Source: Microbacterium hydrocarbonoxydans (GTDB taxonomy: Bacteria; Actinomycetota; Actinomycetes; Actinomycetales; Microbacteriaceae). From it: DNA of 64,000 bases. A model generated the notes under the pieces. That model searched no databases. It was not told the origin of the DNA and worked only from the letters and a program-made list of their open reading frames with translations. Positions within the stretch are counted from its first letter, which is position 1. Every line of letters begins with the position of its first letter. Location: contig NZ_JAMBOY010000001.1 in NCBI RefSeq assembly GCF_023715885.1, positions 186,001-250,000 on the forward strand, read 5' to 3'. Shown here one piece after another: positions 34,584 through 43,868 of this stretch. The position numbers and the translations under genes were made by a program.

Positions 34584-37500
34584 TCAGGAGGTGTACGCGG
34601 AGAGACTCGCGATCCGCGGTGCCGTACCGGCGGCTCCCTGGATCAGCAATCGCACCGCCGTCGTCGCCGTCGGAGCGAACGTGATGTCGCCCGTCGGAAT
34701 GGCCGAGCCCGAGGCCACGTCGACCCACGTCGACCCGGACAGAACCTGCACCTTGTACGACGTCACCTTGTTCGCCGCGGTACTCGCCTCGCCGACCTTG
34801 ACCTTCGAGATGCTTCGCGCCGAGGGGAGGGTTGCCTGGAGCCAGGCATCCCCATCCGCCAGATCCACCGCGCCGCGCGCCGACTCGTGGTTCGGCGACC
34901 AGTATGTCGACGCCGTCGAATCCGCCGCGTATGCAGCGATGATCGCCTTCTCGTATCGCAGGTTGCCGTTGGCGTCGACCATGACAGAGTTGAGCGCCTT
35001 GAGTTCGTTGCGCCAATCCCCGGTCGGAGACTGGCTCGCCGGGATGGTCGCGAACTCGCGGCCGGACCAGAGATTCGTCGACCCGTTGTAATCGGCCGAG
35101 ACGCTGCTGGAAGCACTCATCGTCGCACCGAGGACGAGGTCGCGGTTCGGCACGGCCCGCGAACCACCGGTGGGCGTGAGGACGTAGCCGGTCCCCGCCG
35201 CCATAGCGACGTTCACGGAGCCCGCCGATACAGGGAGCGTCTGCACGAAACTGCGTCCTTCGGTGGTGAGTTCGTACAGGTCGACCGACGACGCGGAGGC
35301 CAGCGCCGCGGGCAGCTTCCAGCTCTTGGTGGAACCGCCACCGCTGTACAGCAGAACGCGGTTCGTACCGTCGTAAGCGGGGATGAAGCGGTCGGTCCCG
35401 TCGGCGATCCTCAGACCGGCCGACGTCACGGTGAACGCACCGCTGGACTTGTCGATGGCGAAGGTGGTGTCGCCGCCCCACCGCGTGACCCATCGATTGT
35501 TCGCGGCGTCGTCCTGATAACCCAGGATCCCCTTGTCAGCCAGGTATCCGTTCAAGTAGCTGTACAAGAAGGTCATCCGCTGCAGCCGCTCAGACGCGAG
35601 GTTGCCACCGCCGTTGAGATTCGTGGTGATGCTCGCGTTGACGTTGCTCGTGTTCACGTTGTCGCTGTAGACCGTGCCCCACAGGAAGTCGACCGGCGGG
35701 GTCGCGTAGTTCCTCGTGCCGCTGAGGATGGCGTTCCCCGCCGTCAGGAATCCTTCGATGATCCCCGGCGACTGATTGTTCTTGAAGAGGAATCCTCCGG
35801 CGGTGTACTTCTGTATCTGGAAGTACTCCGTGGCCGCGGTCGTGCCGAGGACCTTCCAGTGGTCGATCTCCTGTGCCATGGCGTAGTTCTGATCGAGCAC
35901 CGTCCGACCGCAGCACGGGTAGGCGAGCATCACATCCTGATAGATGAACTTCGGGGTGTAGAACCGCTGAACGAAGGCGTTCTGGCGGTTCGCCGGCGCA
36001 CCCGACTCGAGGTCCGCGAACGAATCCATCTTGTACGCGTTCCAGCCGAAGACGCCGGACCCGTACTGGATCTCACCTGTCGACGAGCTCCGGTTGCCGA
36101 AGGGACTGGCCCCCGTGTTGCGGAGATAGGCCGGGCTGATGTCTGTCATGTCCGTCATGTTCACGTGGAAAGACAGGTCTCCGCCCAGGGCGTCGATCTG
36201 CTGCTTCGCGGCAATCATGTCGGCGTCGGTTCCGATAGCAGGGTTGAAGGGCACCTCGTTGAAGCTCGGCCATCCGTAGTCGTGACCTCGGCCCTGCCAC
36301 CCGACGTACTCGTAGGACTGGCGACCGATGCCGTCGGTCAGCCCCTTGACCTCGCGTTGGATCTGCGTCAACTGGTCCAGCGTGGTGTAGGGGACGGTGA
36401 AGCCCTGATTGCTCCCCGCGTTGAACCCCGGGCCCGGGAACGCGCCGTGCACCTGGGACCAGTTGCCTCCGTCGAAGAAGTCGCGCACATCGGTCGGGAG
36501 TTGCGGGAGCTGGGTCTTCACCCAGAGCGCACCGTCCTGCCAGTCGACCTTGGCATCGGCGTTGGCGTCCACGCCGAGGTACACCCGGCTCTCCGGGATC
36601 TGCGGGGTGTGGGTTCCGAGCGCCGTCTCGCGCGTGGAGCGCATGCCGTTGAAGAATCGCCAATCGAAGGCGGGAGAGGAGATCGTGCCGACGGTCGACC
36701 CGGCACCGTCCGCACCGACCGCGATCGTGTACGGGTTCGAATAGGAGTTGGGCATGTAGATCGCCCCGACCACACCGGAGGTGTAGGCGAACGCGTTGGC
36801 CATCTCGGGCTTGCTCAGCGACGTCGACGCGGCAACCGGTGTGAAGGTCTCATCACCGCCACGGGCACCGGCCACGGTTGCCCCGGTCTGCCCGCTGCTC
36901 ACGGACAGTGCGGGTGTGCTGAGGCGGACCGCGAAGCGATGTGTCTCCGCGTCCCCGGACACCGCCGACAGCCGGGTCGTCGCCACGCTGCCGACCACGG
37001 ACAGATCGTAGGTCAGCGTCACCGTCCTGGCGCCGAGGCCTCCCGTTCCGTCCGGGTCCACGCCGGGAACGGTGAGCACCCAGCGCGCCGCGTTCGTGGC
37101 TGTCTTCGAGAAGGTCGCCGTCGATGCATACGAGACGTCGTTGATGATGACGCGGGGCTCGGCAGCACCCCCGCCGAGCTTCTGCCCACCAGGGGTGAGC
37201 GTGTAGCCGAGCACCTGCGGGAACGCCTTGTCGACCTCGACGGAGAGCGACGACGACGCGACTGCATCCTTCTGCAAGACCGCCGCAGGGGCCTCGGCGG
37301 CGTAGCTCAGGTCGTCGATCGTCGCATCCACGATGCTCCATCCGACGATGCCGATCCGCCCGAGAGTGGCCGGCTGCCCTGTCGACGCGCGCACGTGGGG
37401 GCGCTTGCCGCTGTAGACCACCGCACCGTCCAGTGTCACTGCGAGGTCGTCGCCGAAGTACGAGACCGCGAGCAAGTGCAGCCCGGCGCCGAGGTTGATG

Positions 37501-38540
37501 TTGGCGGCGACGTCGCCTCCGCTGGGCGCGAGGATGATGTCCTTCGTCGCGCCCGCGATCGTCTCGCGGATTCGGACCTGTGAGCTCGACTCCATGGCGA
37601 CCCACGAGTAGTTGCCGGCATCTGCCATCCGGAATCCCAGCCCCACTCGGAATGCGCTCGCGCTGGCGACCGTGAACTTCGCAGCCGCGTGACCGTTCGT
37701 CCGGCTCTGCACCGTGTCCTCGCGGAACAGCAGGTCGCCTCCGCCCGCCGCAGTACTGCTCAGACGCGCCGTCCCGTTGCTCCCGGTCAGCGCGGAGGTC
37801 GAGCCGGTCGATGAGATCTTCGTGAATCCGCCGAGCCCGCTCGTGAAGTCGTTCTTATAGGCATACGTGTCTCGCGGCGTCGAGGTCAGGTCGTCGTACT
37901 GCGAGTCGGTGTTGGACCACGCCGCGATGCCCGCTCGTCCCGCGACGGGGGCCGCCCCCAGGCGGGGACGGTTGCCGTCGTACACGGTCGCTCCGTCCAA
38001 CGACACTCGGATGCTGTCGCCGCGGTACGTCACGGAAAGGGCGTGAGTACCCGCGGAGACCGAGATGGTCGCCGGGATGGTGGCCCCGTGCGCGGGGTTG
38101 CCGACGATCACATCCGAGAACCGGCCGCCGATCATCTCACGGATGCGGATCGTGTCGGCGGAATCGATCGCTGCGAAGGAGTAGTTGGTGGCGTCGACGC
38201 CACGGTAGACAACGCCCGCCCGATACTGAGCCGAGACGGTGAGCTTCACCGAGACGGTGCCGTCGAGCGTCACCGGGCTCTGGGAATCGGTGCGGAACGC
38301 CTGTCCGACGCTCGAGCCCACTATGCTCGCGCGTTGGTTCGCCGAGTCCCACGAGAGGGTGCCGACATCGTCGGGCATGATCTTCGTGAACTGTGCGGTG
38401 GTATCGGTGGCGAAGCCGTTCACATACGTAGGGATGTCCGCTGCCACCGCTGGAGCCATCGAACCCGCTGCCAGCGCCGAGGTGGCGATCACCGCCACCA
38501 GCGCGTGCCTGAACCGCCGGACCTTCATGCTTCGTTGCAT
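34584..38540 (-). CDS. Secreted multidomain glycosidase, GH101-like (endo-alpha-N-acetylgalactosaminidase-type)
   Basis: A 1318-residue exported enzyme. Order: signal peptide (1-34), two LamG/GH16-like beta-sandwich repeats (about 36-225 and 228-425, each with IRIRE and a VTYRGD/VSYFGD strand), a catalytic region (about 430-1080), and a discoidin/CBM32-like domain (about 1150-1318). GH101 resemblance rests on VDWQDGALW, VGWQGRGHD, and an Asp869 in FIYQDVML with Glu905 in ATEYF. Their 36-residue spacing is close to nucleophile and acid/base spacing in known GH101 enzymes (32-33). GH129 or an unclassified relative is possible. Start chosen for AGAGGAA upstream. It ends the glycan operon. Confidence 0.7.
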   Translation of the reverse strand: MQRSMKVRRFRHALVAVIATSALAAGSMAPAVAADIPTYVNGFATDTTAQFTKIMPDDVGTLSWDSANQRASIVGSSVGQAFRTDSQSPVTLDGTVSVKLTVSAQYRAGVVYRGVDATNYSFAAIDSADTIRIREMIGGRFSDVIVGNPAHGATIPATISVSAGTHALSVTYRGDSIRVSLDGATVYDGNRPRLGAAPVAGRAGIAAWSNTDSQYDDLTSTPRDTYAYKNDFTSGLGGFTKISSTGSTSALTGSNGTARLSSTAAGGGDLLFREDTVQSRTNGHAAAKFTVASASAFRVGLGFRMADAGNYSWVAMESSSQVRIRETIAGATKDIILAPSGGDVAANINLGAGLHLLAVSYFGDDLAVTLDGAVVYSGKRPHVRASTGQPATLGRIGIVGWSIVDATIDDLSYAAEAPAAVLQKDAVASSSLSVEVDKAFPQVLGYTLTPGGQKLGGGAAEPRVIINDVSYASTATFSKTATNAARWVLTVPGVDPDGTGGLGARTVTLTYDLSVVGSVATTRLSAVSGDAETHRFAVRLSTPALSVSSGQTGATVAGARGGDETFTPVAASTSLSKPEMANAFAYTSGVVGAIYMPNSYSNPYTIAVGADGAGSTVGTISSPAFDWRFFNGMRSTRETALGTHTPQIPESRVYLGVDANADAKVDWQDGALWVKTQLPQLPTDVRDFFDGGNWSQVHGAFPGPGFNAGSNQGFTVPYTTLDQLTQIQREVKGLTDGIGRQSYEYVGWQGRGHDYGWPSFNEVPFNPAIGTDADMIAAKQQIDALGGDLSFHVNMTDMTDISPAYLRNTGASPFGNRSSSTGEIQYGSGVFGWNAYKMDSFADLESGAPANRQNAFVQRFYTPKFIYQDVMLAYPCCGRTVLDQNYAMAQEIDHWKVLGTTAATEYFQIQKYTAGGFLFKNNQSPGIIEGFLTAGNAILSGTRNYATPPVDFLWGTVYSDNVNTSNVNASITTNLNGGGNLASERLQRMTFLYSYLNGYLADKGILGYQDDAANNRWVTRWGGDTTFAIDKSSGAFTVTSAGLRIADGTDRFIPAYDGTNRVLLYSGGGSTKSWKLPAALASASSVDLYELTTEGRSFVQTLPVSAGSVNVAMAAGTGYVLTPTGGSRAVPNRDLVLGATMSASSSVSADYNGSTNLWSGREFATIPASQSPTGDWRNELKALNSVMVDANGNLRYEKAIIAAYAADSTASTYWSPNHESARGAVDLADGDAWLQATLPSARSISKVKVGEASTAANKVTSYKVQVLSGSTWVDVASGSAIPTGDITFAPTATTAVRLLIQGAAGTAPRIASLSAYTS

Positions 38541-38563
38541 CGTCGTTCCTCTGCTTCGTTCTC

Positions 38564-39943
38564 TCATTCCGACTCGTCGCGGCGCGACGGCGGCTCTTCG
38601 CTGATGGATCGCACACGGATCTCCAGCACGGAATCGATCGGATCGGGCACCGGATAGGTGAACGAGTCGTCGGGCCCGAACGCCGCGAATGCCCCGCCGG
38701 GGTACGCGTGCACGACCCAGGTGTGTGCGAGCTGCACCACGCTGCCGTCGTGGAGCCAGCGAAGCGACACGATCTCGTCGGGCGCGAGACCGGGGAGAGG
38801 CAACGGTCCCAGTGGGGGCTCGAGCACGTGCGCGTAGATCACGTCGCCTCGCCGGGTGTAGTAACCCCATTCGGGCTTGGGGAGTCCGGCAGGACCGGCG
38901 CCATGAATACTGCGACCGTTCCGTTCGAGCCAGGATCCGACGGCTGCAAGGTCCTCGATGCTGCGTCGGGGCCACTCGCCTCGACCCGTCGGGCCAACGT
39001 TCACCAGCAGATTCCCGCCTTTGCTGACGCATTCGACGAGCTTGCGCACCAGCTGGGTCGGAGTCTTGAAGTCGACATCGAGCGGGTAGTAGCCCCAGTG
39101 GTTGTTGTGGGTGATGCATGCTTCCCACGGCACCGCGCGCCCCCGCGCATCCCGGATGCCGTCGGCGGGGATGATCATCTCCGGGCTGACGAAGTCGCCC
39201 GACCACGGCGTGGGCTCCGCTGACACGAGACTGCCGAACCCGGCGCCACTCGTCTCGAGACGGTTGTTGACGACGATCCCCGGCTGCAGCGATCGGACGA
39301 TCCCGATCAGCTCCTCCGCCCGCCAGTCTTCGGGCCGCCGACCGTGGTACCGCTCATCGCCCGGGTAGGTCATGTCGAACCAGAAGAGATCGAGCGGACC
39401 GTATCCCGAGCACAGCTCCCGCACCTGGGCGTGCATCATGTCGACGTAGGCACTCCACTCGTGCGGATAGCCACGCATCGCTTCGTCATCACGCCGCGGG
39501 TGCGTCCAGTCGCGATAGGCGATGTAGTCCGGGTGATGCCAGTCGATGAGCGAGTAGTACAGGCCCACCTTGATTCCGCGGCTGCGGAAGGCGTCGAGGA
39601 ACTCGCGGACCAGATCACGGTCGACGCCGTGATGCATCACGCCGAAGTCGGACACCGCGGTGTCCCACAGCGCAAAGCCCTCGTGGTGGCGCGTCGTGAG
39701 GACGGCGTAGCGCACCCCCGCGTCCACCGCATGGTCCGCCCATTCCTCCGCGTCGTACAGATCCGGCCGGAATCCGTCGACGAAGGTCTGATACTCATCG
39801 GGGGTGAGCCGCGCCTCCGACTGATACCAGGCGTCGCGCCCGCTGGCGGAGAAGGCTCCGAAATGGATGAACAGTCCGAAGCGGTCATGTCTGAACCACG
39901 CGGATCGAGGGAAGTGATCGGTCACCGAGTCGTCATGCGTCAT
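38564..39943 (-). CDS. Alpha-L-fucosidase, GH29
   Basis: A 459-residue GH29 enzyme without a signal peptide, so it acts inside the cell on imported oligosaccharides. Hallmarks are FGLFIHFGAF (22-31), TTRHHEGF (83-90), GLYYSLIDWHHPDY, and the nucleophile Asp190 in LFWFDMTYPG. The later SKGGNLLVNVGPTGRG is the conserved end of the barrel. A small C-terminal beta domain follows. Its start overlaps the DUF5107 gene by 11 nt. It should trim fucose from glycans released by the secreted glycosidase. Confidence 0.92.
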   Translation of the reverse strand: MTHDDSVTDHFPRSAWFRHDRFGLFIHFGAFSASGRDAWYQSEARLTPDEYQTFVDGFRPDLYDAEEWADHAVDAGVRYAVLTTRHHEGFALWDTAVSDFGVMHHGVDRDLVREFLDAFRSRGIKVGLYYSLIDWHHPDYIAYRDWTHPRRDDEAMRGYPHEWSAYVDMMHAQVRELCSGYGPLDLFWFDMTYPGDERYHGRRPEDWRAEELIGIVRSLQPGIVVNNRLETSGAGFGSLVSAEPTPWSGDFVSPEMIIPADGIRDARGRAVPWEACITHNNHWGYYPLDVDFKTPTQLVRKLVECVSKGGNLLVNVGPTGRGEWPRRSIEDLAAVGSWLERNGRSIHGAGPAGLPKPEWGYYTRRGDVIYAHVLEPPLGPLPLPGLAPDEIVSLRWLHDGSVVQLAHTWVVHAYPGGAFAAFGPDDSFTYPVPDPIDSVLEIRVRSISEEPPSRRDESE

Positions 39944-41969
39944 GACGGTTGCACCTCCCAGGAGACGTCCTGATGCGACGGTCGCGAGTCATCCGGAAGT
40001 CGAGATCACGCGGAACCGCCTCGGTGCGCACGATGTGGTCGCGAAGGGCCTCTTCCTGCCCGATGTCGCCGGATCGCGCGACCATCGCTGTGCGAAGGTC
40101 CCACCATGTCTCATGCAGGCTCACCTCACCCTCGCGCAGGTCCGCGATCTCGAGTCCGCCCTCGAGAATCGAGGCCGCTCTCGAGAGGTCGCCGGTGCTG
40201 ATGCATGCCCGAGCCTCGGCGTACAGCACTCGCGGGTCGGAGCGCGTCGGCTCCGGAAGCGCGCGCACGATCTCGAGAGCCCGCTCTGCCCGGCTGGCGT
40301 CGAGGAGCACTCCGAGGGCTTCGACGACGAGCTGCCGCATCGTGGGATTCAGTGCGAGTGCCTGCTCGTATCGGTCGACCGCCTCATCCAGGTGGCCGAG
40401 ATGCGCCGCCAGGGCGGCGAGGTTCCGCAACGCGAGCACGTTGGGAGCCCTTCGCACGGAGAGGAGCCAGCTGGCTTTGGCTCCGTCCCGGTCACCGCGC
40501 GCCGCGAGAAGGTTTCCGAGGAGCGCGGGCTCGACCCACCCCTTTCCCTCGGCGAGCACGTCCTCCCACTCTTCTGCGATCTCCAGGGATCGCGGGAAAG
40601 ACGTCGGATCGGTGTGCGGGAACGTCCCACTGCGATGGAGTGCGATCCACTCCTCCTGCTCCTCGGCGACGGAGCTGTTCGGATACGGCGTCGCCGGGTC
40701 CAGCGGTGCGTCCCACGACCCGCCCCCGCGCAGGAACCGATCGAGCGCTCCCCATCCGGACCCCTGGTGCAGCGTCTCGCTCACGGGACGGGAGGGCAGA
40801 TCCGAAGCCCGCGCCGCCGCCAGATCGTCGCGAGGCGCCATCCGCTCCACGGCGCGTGCGGCGGCGTCCCGGGCATCGGTCCACGCACCATGCGCGTTCT
40901 CCGGAGCGAGATCCGCGCGACCGTATGCCTCGACCCATCGACGCTCGCCGCGCGCCGGAACCGGAAGGTGCTCGAACTGCGTGCGGGCGAGGCCGGCCTG
41001 GATCTCGATGTACGACTGGCCGGGACCGTTCAACCACTCCTGCCAACGCTCGCCCCCCACTCCTCTGCCCCAGAGGAAGAGCTTCCGGCCCCGGAGTTCC
41101 CCGGACGAGCGCTGTGCGAGTCCGACCCCGTCATCATCGACCGCCACGATCCAGGGTGTGGGCTCGTCGGCGACGTCGAAGAAGTAGTCTGCGGCGTCGA
41201 GCGAGCGACCAGGGTAGGAGACATCGACGCGCGCTCCTTCGTCGATGATCGGAACGGCCTCCAACCGCTGAGAGTACGCATACGCCCACGCGCTCTCCGC
41301 CGGTACGATGACGCGCGTCCGGTCGGTCTGGGGCACCGCGATGTTGCTCCACCAGTAGCTCGGCCGGTCTTCCGTCGACCCGTTGACGATGCGACCGTGG
41401 ACGTAGAGCGCCTGCGAATCCTGAGGGAGATGGGCGTCGATCTGGTAGGTCATCCGCCGGATGCGATCGAACTCCCAGAGGCGCAGGGCTCGCGAGCCGT
41501 CGTCGAGGTCGACGGCTGCCGCGTGCACGGGGCTGAATGTTCCGGGGCTGTGCCCGATCGTCCCGACGTTCCATTCGATGCCGCCCGAGAACCATGCGTT
41601 GCGCAGCGCGAGGTTGGCCGGCTGCAGTACAGCATTGCGGAACAGCAGCTCTCGACCGGTGGGGACGTGCACGAGAGACCACAGTCGCCCACCGACACCG
41701 AGAAGGAACGTGGCGCGGAGATGCGCATTCTCGAGGATCGCCACGGGATGCTCGGCCTCAGCGCGGATACGACCGTAGCCGTCCTGAAAGAGGTACGGCG
41801 CGATGGACTCGACCCGCCCGTACTCGGCGTTCCGACGGATCTCGTCCGGCGCATCGGACATGTCGACGCTGTAACCGCTGTTCCCGGTGCCGAACAGCGG
41901 CGGCAACGGGTTCTCTTCCCCGACGGGTGCTGTGAGTATGCGGATGCGATCGGTGCGGAGGGTGCTCAT
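39933..41969 (-). CDS. DUF5107-domain protein with TPR repeats
   Basis: A 678-residue cytoplasmic protein. The N-terminal half (to about residue 340) is a DUF5107 beta-sandwich with AILENAHLRATFLLGVGGRLWSL and LLFRNAVLQPANLALRNAWFSGGIEWN, resembling galactose-mutarotase-like carbohydrate-binding folds. The region about 480-620 holds TPR-type helices (AVDRYEQALALNPTM and similar). Its function is not established; genomic association with glycoside hydrolases is typical. It lies between the permease and fucosidase genes in the operon. Confidence 0.85.
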   Translation of the reverse strand: MSTLRTDRIRILTAPVGEENPLPPLFGTGNSGYSVDMSDAPDEIRRNAEYGRVESIAPYLFQDGYGRIRAEAEHPVAILENAHLRATFLLGVGGRLWSLVHVPTGRELLFRNAVLQPANLALRNAWFSGGIEWNVGTIGHSPGTFSPVHAAAVDLDDGSRALRLWEFDRIRRMTYQIDAHLPQDSQALYVHGRIVNGSTEDRPSYWWSNIAVPQTDRTRVIVPAESAWAYAYSQRLEAVPIIDEGARVDVSYPGRSLDAADYFFDVADEPTPWIVAVDDDGVGLAQRSSGELRGRKLFLWGRGVGGERWQEWLNGPGQSYIEIQAGLARTQFEHLPVPARGERRWVEAYGRADLAPENAHGAWTDARDAAARAVERMAPRDDLAAARASDLPSRPVSETLHQGSGWGALDRFLRGGGSWDAPLDPATPYPNSSVAEEQEEWIALHRSGTFPHTDPTSFPRSLEIAEEWEDVLAEGKGWVEPALLGNLLAARGDRDGAKASWLLSVRRAPNVLALRNLAALAAHLGHLDEAVDRYEQALALNPTMRQLVVEALGVLLDASRAERALEIVRALPEPTRSDPRVLYAEARACISTGDLSRAASILEGGLEIADLREGEVSLHETWWDLRTAMVARSGDIGQEEALRDHIVRTEAVPRDLDFRMTRDRRIRTSPGRCNRHDA

Positions 41970-41994
41970 CGAAGCGATGCCTTTCCTGGAGAGG

Positions 41995-42939
41995 TCATTT
42001 TCCGGATCCCAGCGTCATGCCCTCGACGATCCGCCGACCGAGCGCCAGATAGGCGATCAGGATGGGCAGCGTGACGAGGATCACCCCGGCGAAGAGCCCG
42101 CCCCAGTTGGAGGTGTACTGCATGGTTCCGTAGAGCCCGAGAAGGGAGACGGGCAACGTCTGTTTGTCGTTCTCGGTGATGAACACCAACGCGACGAGCG
42201 TCTCGTTCCACACACCGAGCAGTGTCAGGATGAACGCCGTCGTGACCCCCGGCCTCGCCATGGGGAGCATCACCTGGAAGAAGGTGCGGACCGGTCCGGC
42301 GCCGTCGAGGGCTGCGGCCTCCTCGACCTCGGACGGCAGGGAGCGGAAGAACCCCGAGAGGAGGAACACGGCGAACGGCAAGCCCGTCGCCACGTAGACC
42401 AGGTAGACGCTGATCCGGTCGTCCCACCAGCCCACCGTGCCGTACATGAAGCTCGAGATGTTCTGCATCATCACGAATACGGGTATGAGGACCGCCTGGA
42501 CCGGAATGCCCATCCCGACGACGAAGGCACTGGTCAGCGGGCTCGCGAAGCGATGCCGCGTGCGGCTGAGCGCCTGGCCTGCCAAGGCCGCCACGACGAG
42601 GATCGTGAGCGTCGCCGCCAGACAGACGACGATCGTGTTGAGGAAGCCGTAGCCGAGCTGCCCCACCGTCAGAGCGCTGACGTAGTTGTCGAGGTTGAAC
42701 GATCGCGGGAGGGCGAACGGGCGGGTGAAGATCTCCGCGCCGTTGCGGAACGACTGCAGCAGGACCCAGAGGAACAGGAGGACGTTGAAGCCCCCGGCGA
42801 TCCAGATCAGCGGAGCGATCGCCCGTCCGAACCATCCGGACCGGCGGGTGCCCTTTCTGCGCCGCGTTCGAGCACGGCCCGCACGCTGCACCTGCAGCAG
42901 CGGGAGCGGGAGCACCGCTTCAGAACTCGAGCGCGTCAC
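41995..42939 (-). CDS. Sugar ABC transporter permease, MalG-type
   Basis: A 314-residue inner-membrane permease with six helices after an Arg-rich N-terminal 45 residues. The EAA coupling loop is EVEEAAALDGAGPVRTFFQVMLP (about residues 213-235). It pairs with the upstream MalF-type permease to import the sugar bound by the adjacent lipoprotein. GTG start overlaps the upstream gene by 20 nt. No ATPase is encoded here, so a shared MsiK-like ATPase elsewhere is expected. Confidence 0.93.
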   Translation of the reverse strand: MTRSSSEAVLPLPLLQVQRAGRARTRRRKGTRRSGWFGRAIAPLIWIAGGFNVLLFLWVLLQSFRNGAEIFTRPFALPRSFNLDNYVSALTVGQLGYGFLNTIVVCLAATLTILVVAALAGQALSRTRHRFASPLTSAFVVGMGIPVQAVLIPVFVMMQNISSFMYGTVGWWDDRISVYLVYVATGLPFAVFLLSGFFRSLPSEVEEAAALDGAGPVRTFFQVMLPMARPGVTTAFILTLLGVWNETLVALVFITENDKQTLPVSLLGLYGTMQYTSNWGGLFAGVILVTLPILIAYLALGRRIVEGMTLGSGK

Positions 42940-43867
42940 GGCGCATCGCCCTTCTCACCGCGACCACCAGCATGCCGATCAGCAGAACCATGAACACTCC
43001 CATCGCGCTCCCGTACCCCATCTCGTACGCGGGGAACGGCCCGCCCGTCGTCGCGGCCCACTGAGCGACGGCGATCGTGCTCGACGACGCGGCGGGAACT
43101 CCGGCGACACCGGTGAAGGCGACGACCAGATCGAAGACGCGGATCGCGCCGATGAGCCAGAGCACCACCGCGATGGTGACGATGTCCCAGCTCAGCGGCA
43201 GGGTGACATGGATGAACTTCTGCCAGGCGTTCACTCCCGCGAGGTCGGCATCCTCGTAGAAATAGGGCGGGATGCGATCGATCCCCGACATCAGGAGCAC
43301 CACGAAGAAGCCGATGTTGATCCAGACGACGGCAGCCATGATGGTGCGGAACTGGTTGTCCGGCCCCAGCCAGTCGATCGCGAGAGCGCTCAGTCCCACC
43401 GCTCGGAGGATGGTGTTCACCGCGCCCTTGGGCGCGAGCAGCAGCCCGAAGGCGATGCCCATGACGATCGGCGAGATCAGGTAAGGGAGGAACAGCAGCG
43501 ACCGGAGGGCCTCACGGTGCCGCAGCTCTCGAAGCGCGACGGAGAACGCGAACGCGATGGTGAACACGACCACCCCGCAGACGACCGCGATCACCAGGGT
43601 GTTGACGAACGCGACTCGGAAGTACGGGTCCCGCAAGAGGCGGGCGTAATTGCCGATCCCGATGAACTCCATGTCGGATCCTGCGCCTGCCCAGCGTGTG
43701 AAGCCGGCCACGACTGAGAAGAGCGCCGGCGCGATGAAGAAGGCGAGGTAGAGGACGACCGCCGGAAGCGCGAACGGCCAGAACATGCGCCGTCGCTGTC
43801 CCTCCAGGGTGGACCTGCGGCCCGGGTGCCGGGCCGCCCGGGCCGCGGGTGCCGAGGTGGCGGTCAT
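42920..43867 (-). CDS. Sugar ABC transporter permease, MalF/UgpA-type
   Basis: A 315-residue permease with six membrane helices. The EAA loop reads YEDADLAGVNAWQKFIHVTLPLS (about residues 203-225). It starts 1 nt after the stop of the substrate-binding gene, so the two are tightly coupled. N-terminal 28 residues are basic and cytoplasmic. Confidence 0.93.
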   Translation of the reverse strand: MTATSAPAARAARHPGRRSTLEGQRRRMFWPFALPAVVLYLAFFIAPALFSVVAGFTRWAGAGSDMEFIGIGNYARLLRDPYFRVAFVNTLVIAVVCGVVVFTIAFAFSVALRELRHREALRSLLFLPYLISPIVMGIAFGLLLAPKGAVNTILRAVGLSALAIDWLGPDNQFRTIMAAVVWINIGFFVVLLMSGIDRIPPYFYEDADLAGVNAWQKFIHVTLPLSWDIVTIAVVLWLIGAIRVFDLVVAFTGVAGVPAASSSTIAVAQWAATTGGPFPAYEMGYGSAMGVFMVLLIGMLVVAVRRAMRRDALEF

Positions 43868-43868
43868 G

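Noticed and set aside
34428..37583. A 1051-codon open frame on the plus strand
   Set aside because: Antisense shadow of the GH101-like gene; no signal, domain or ribosome site.
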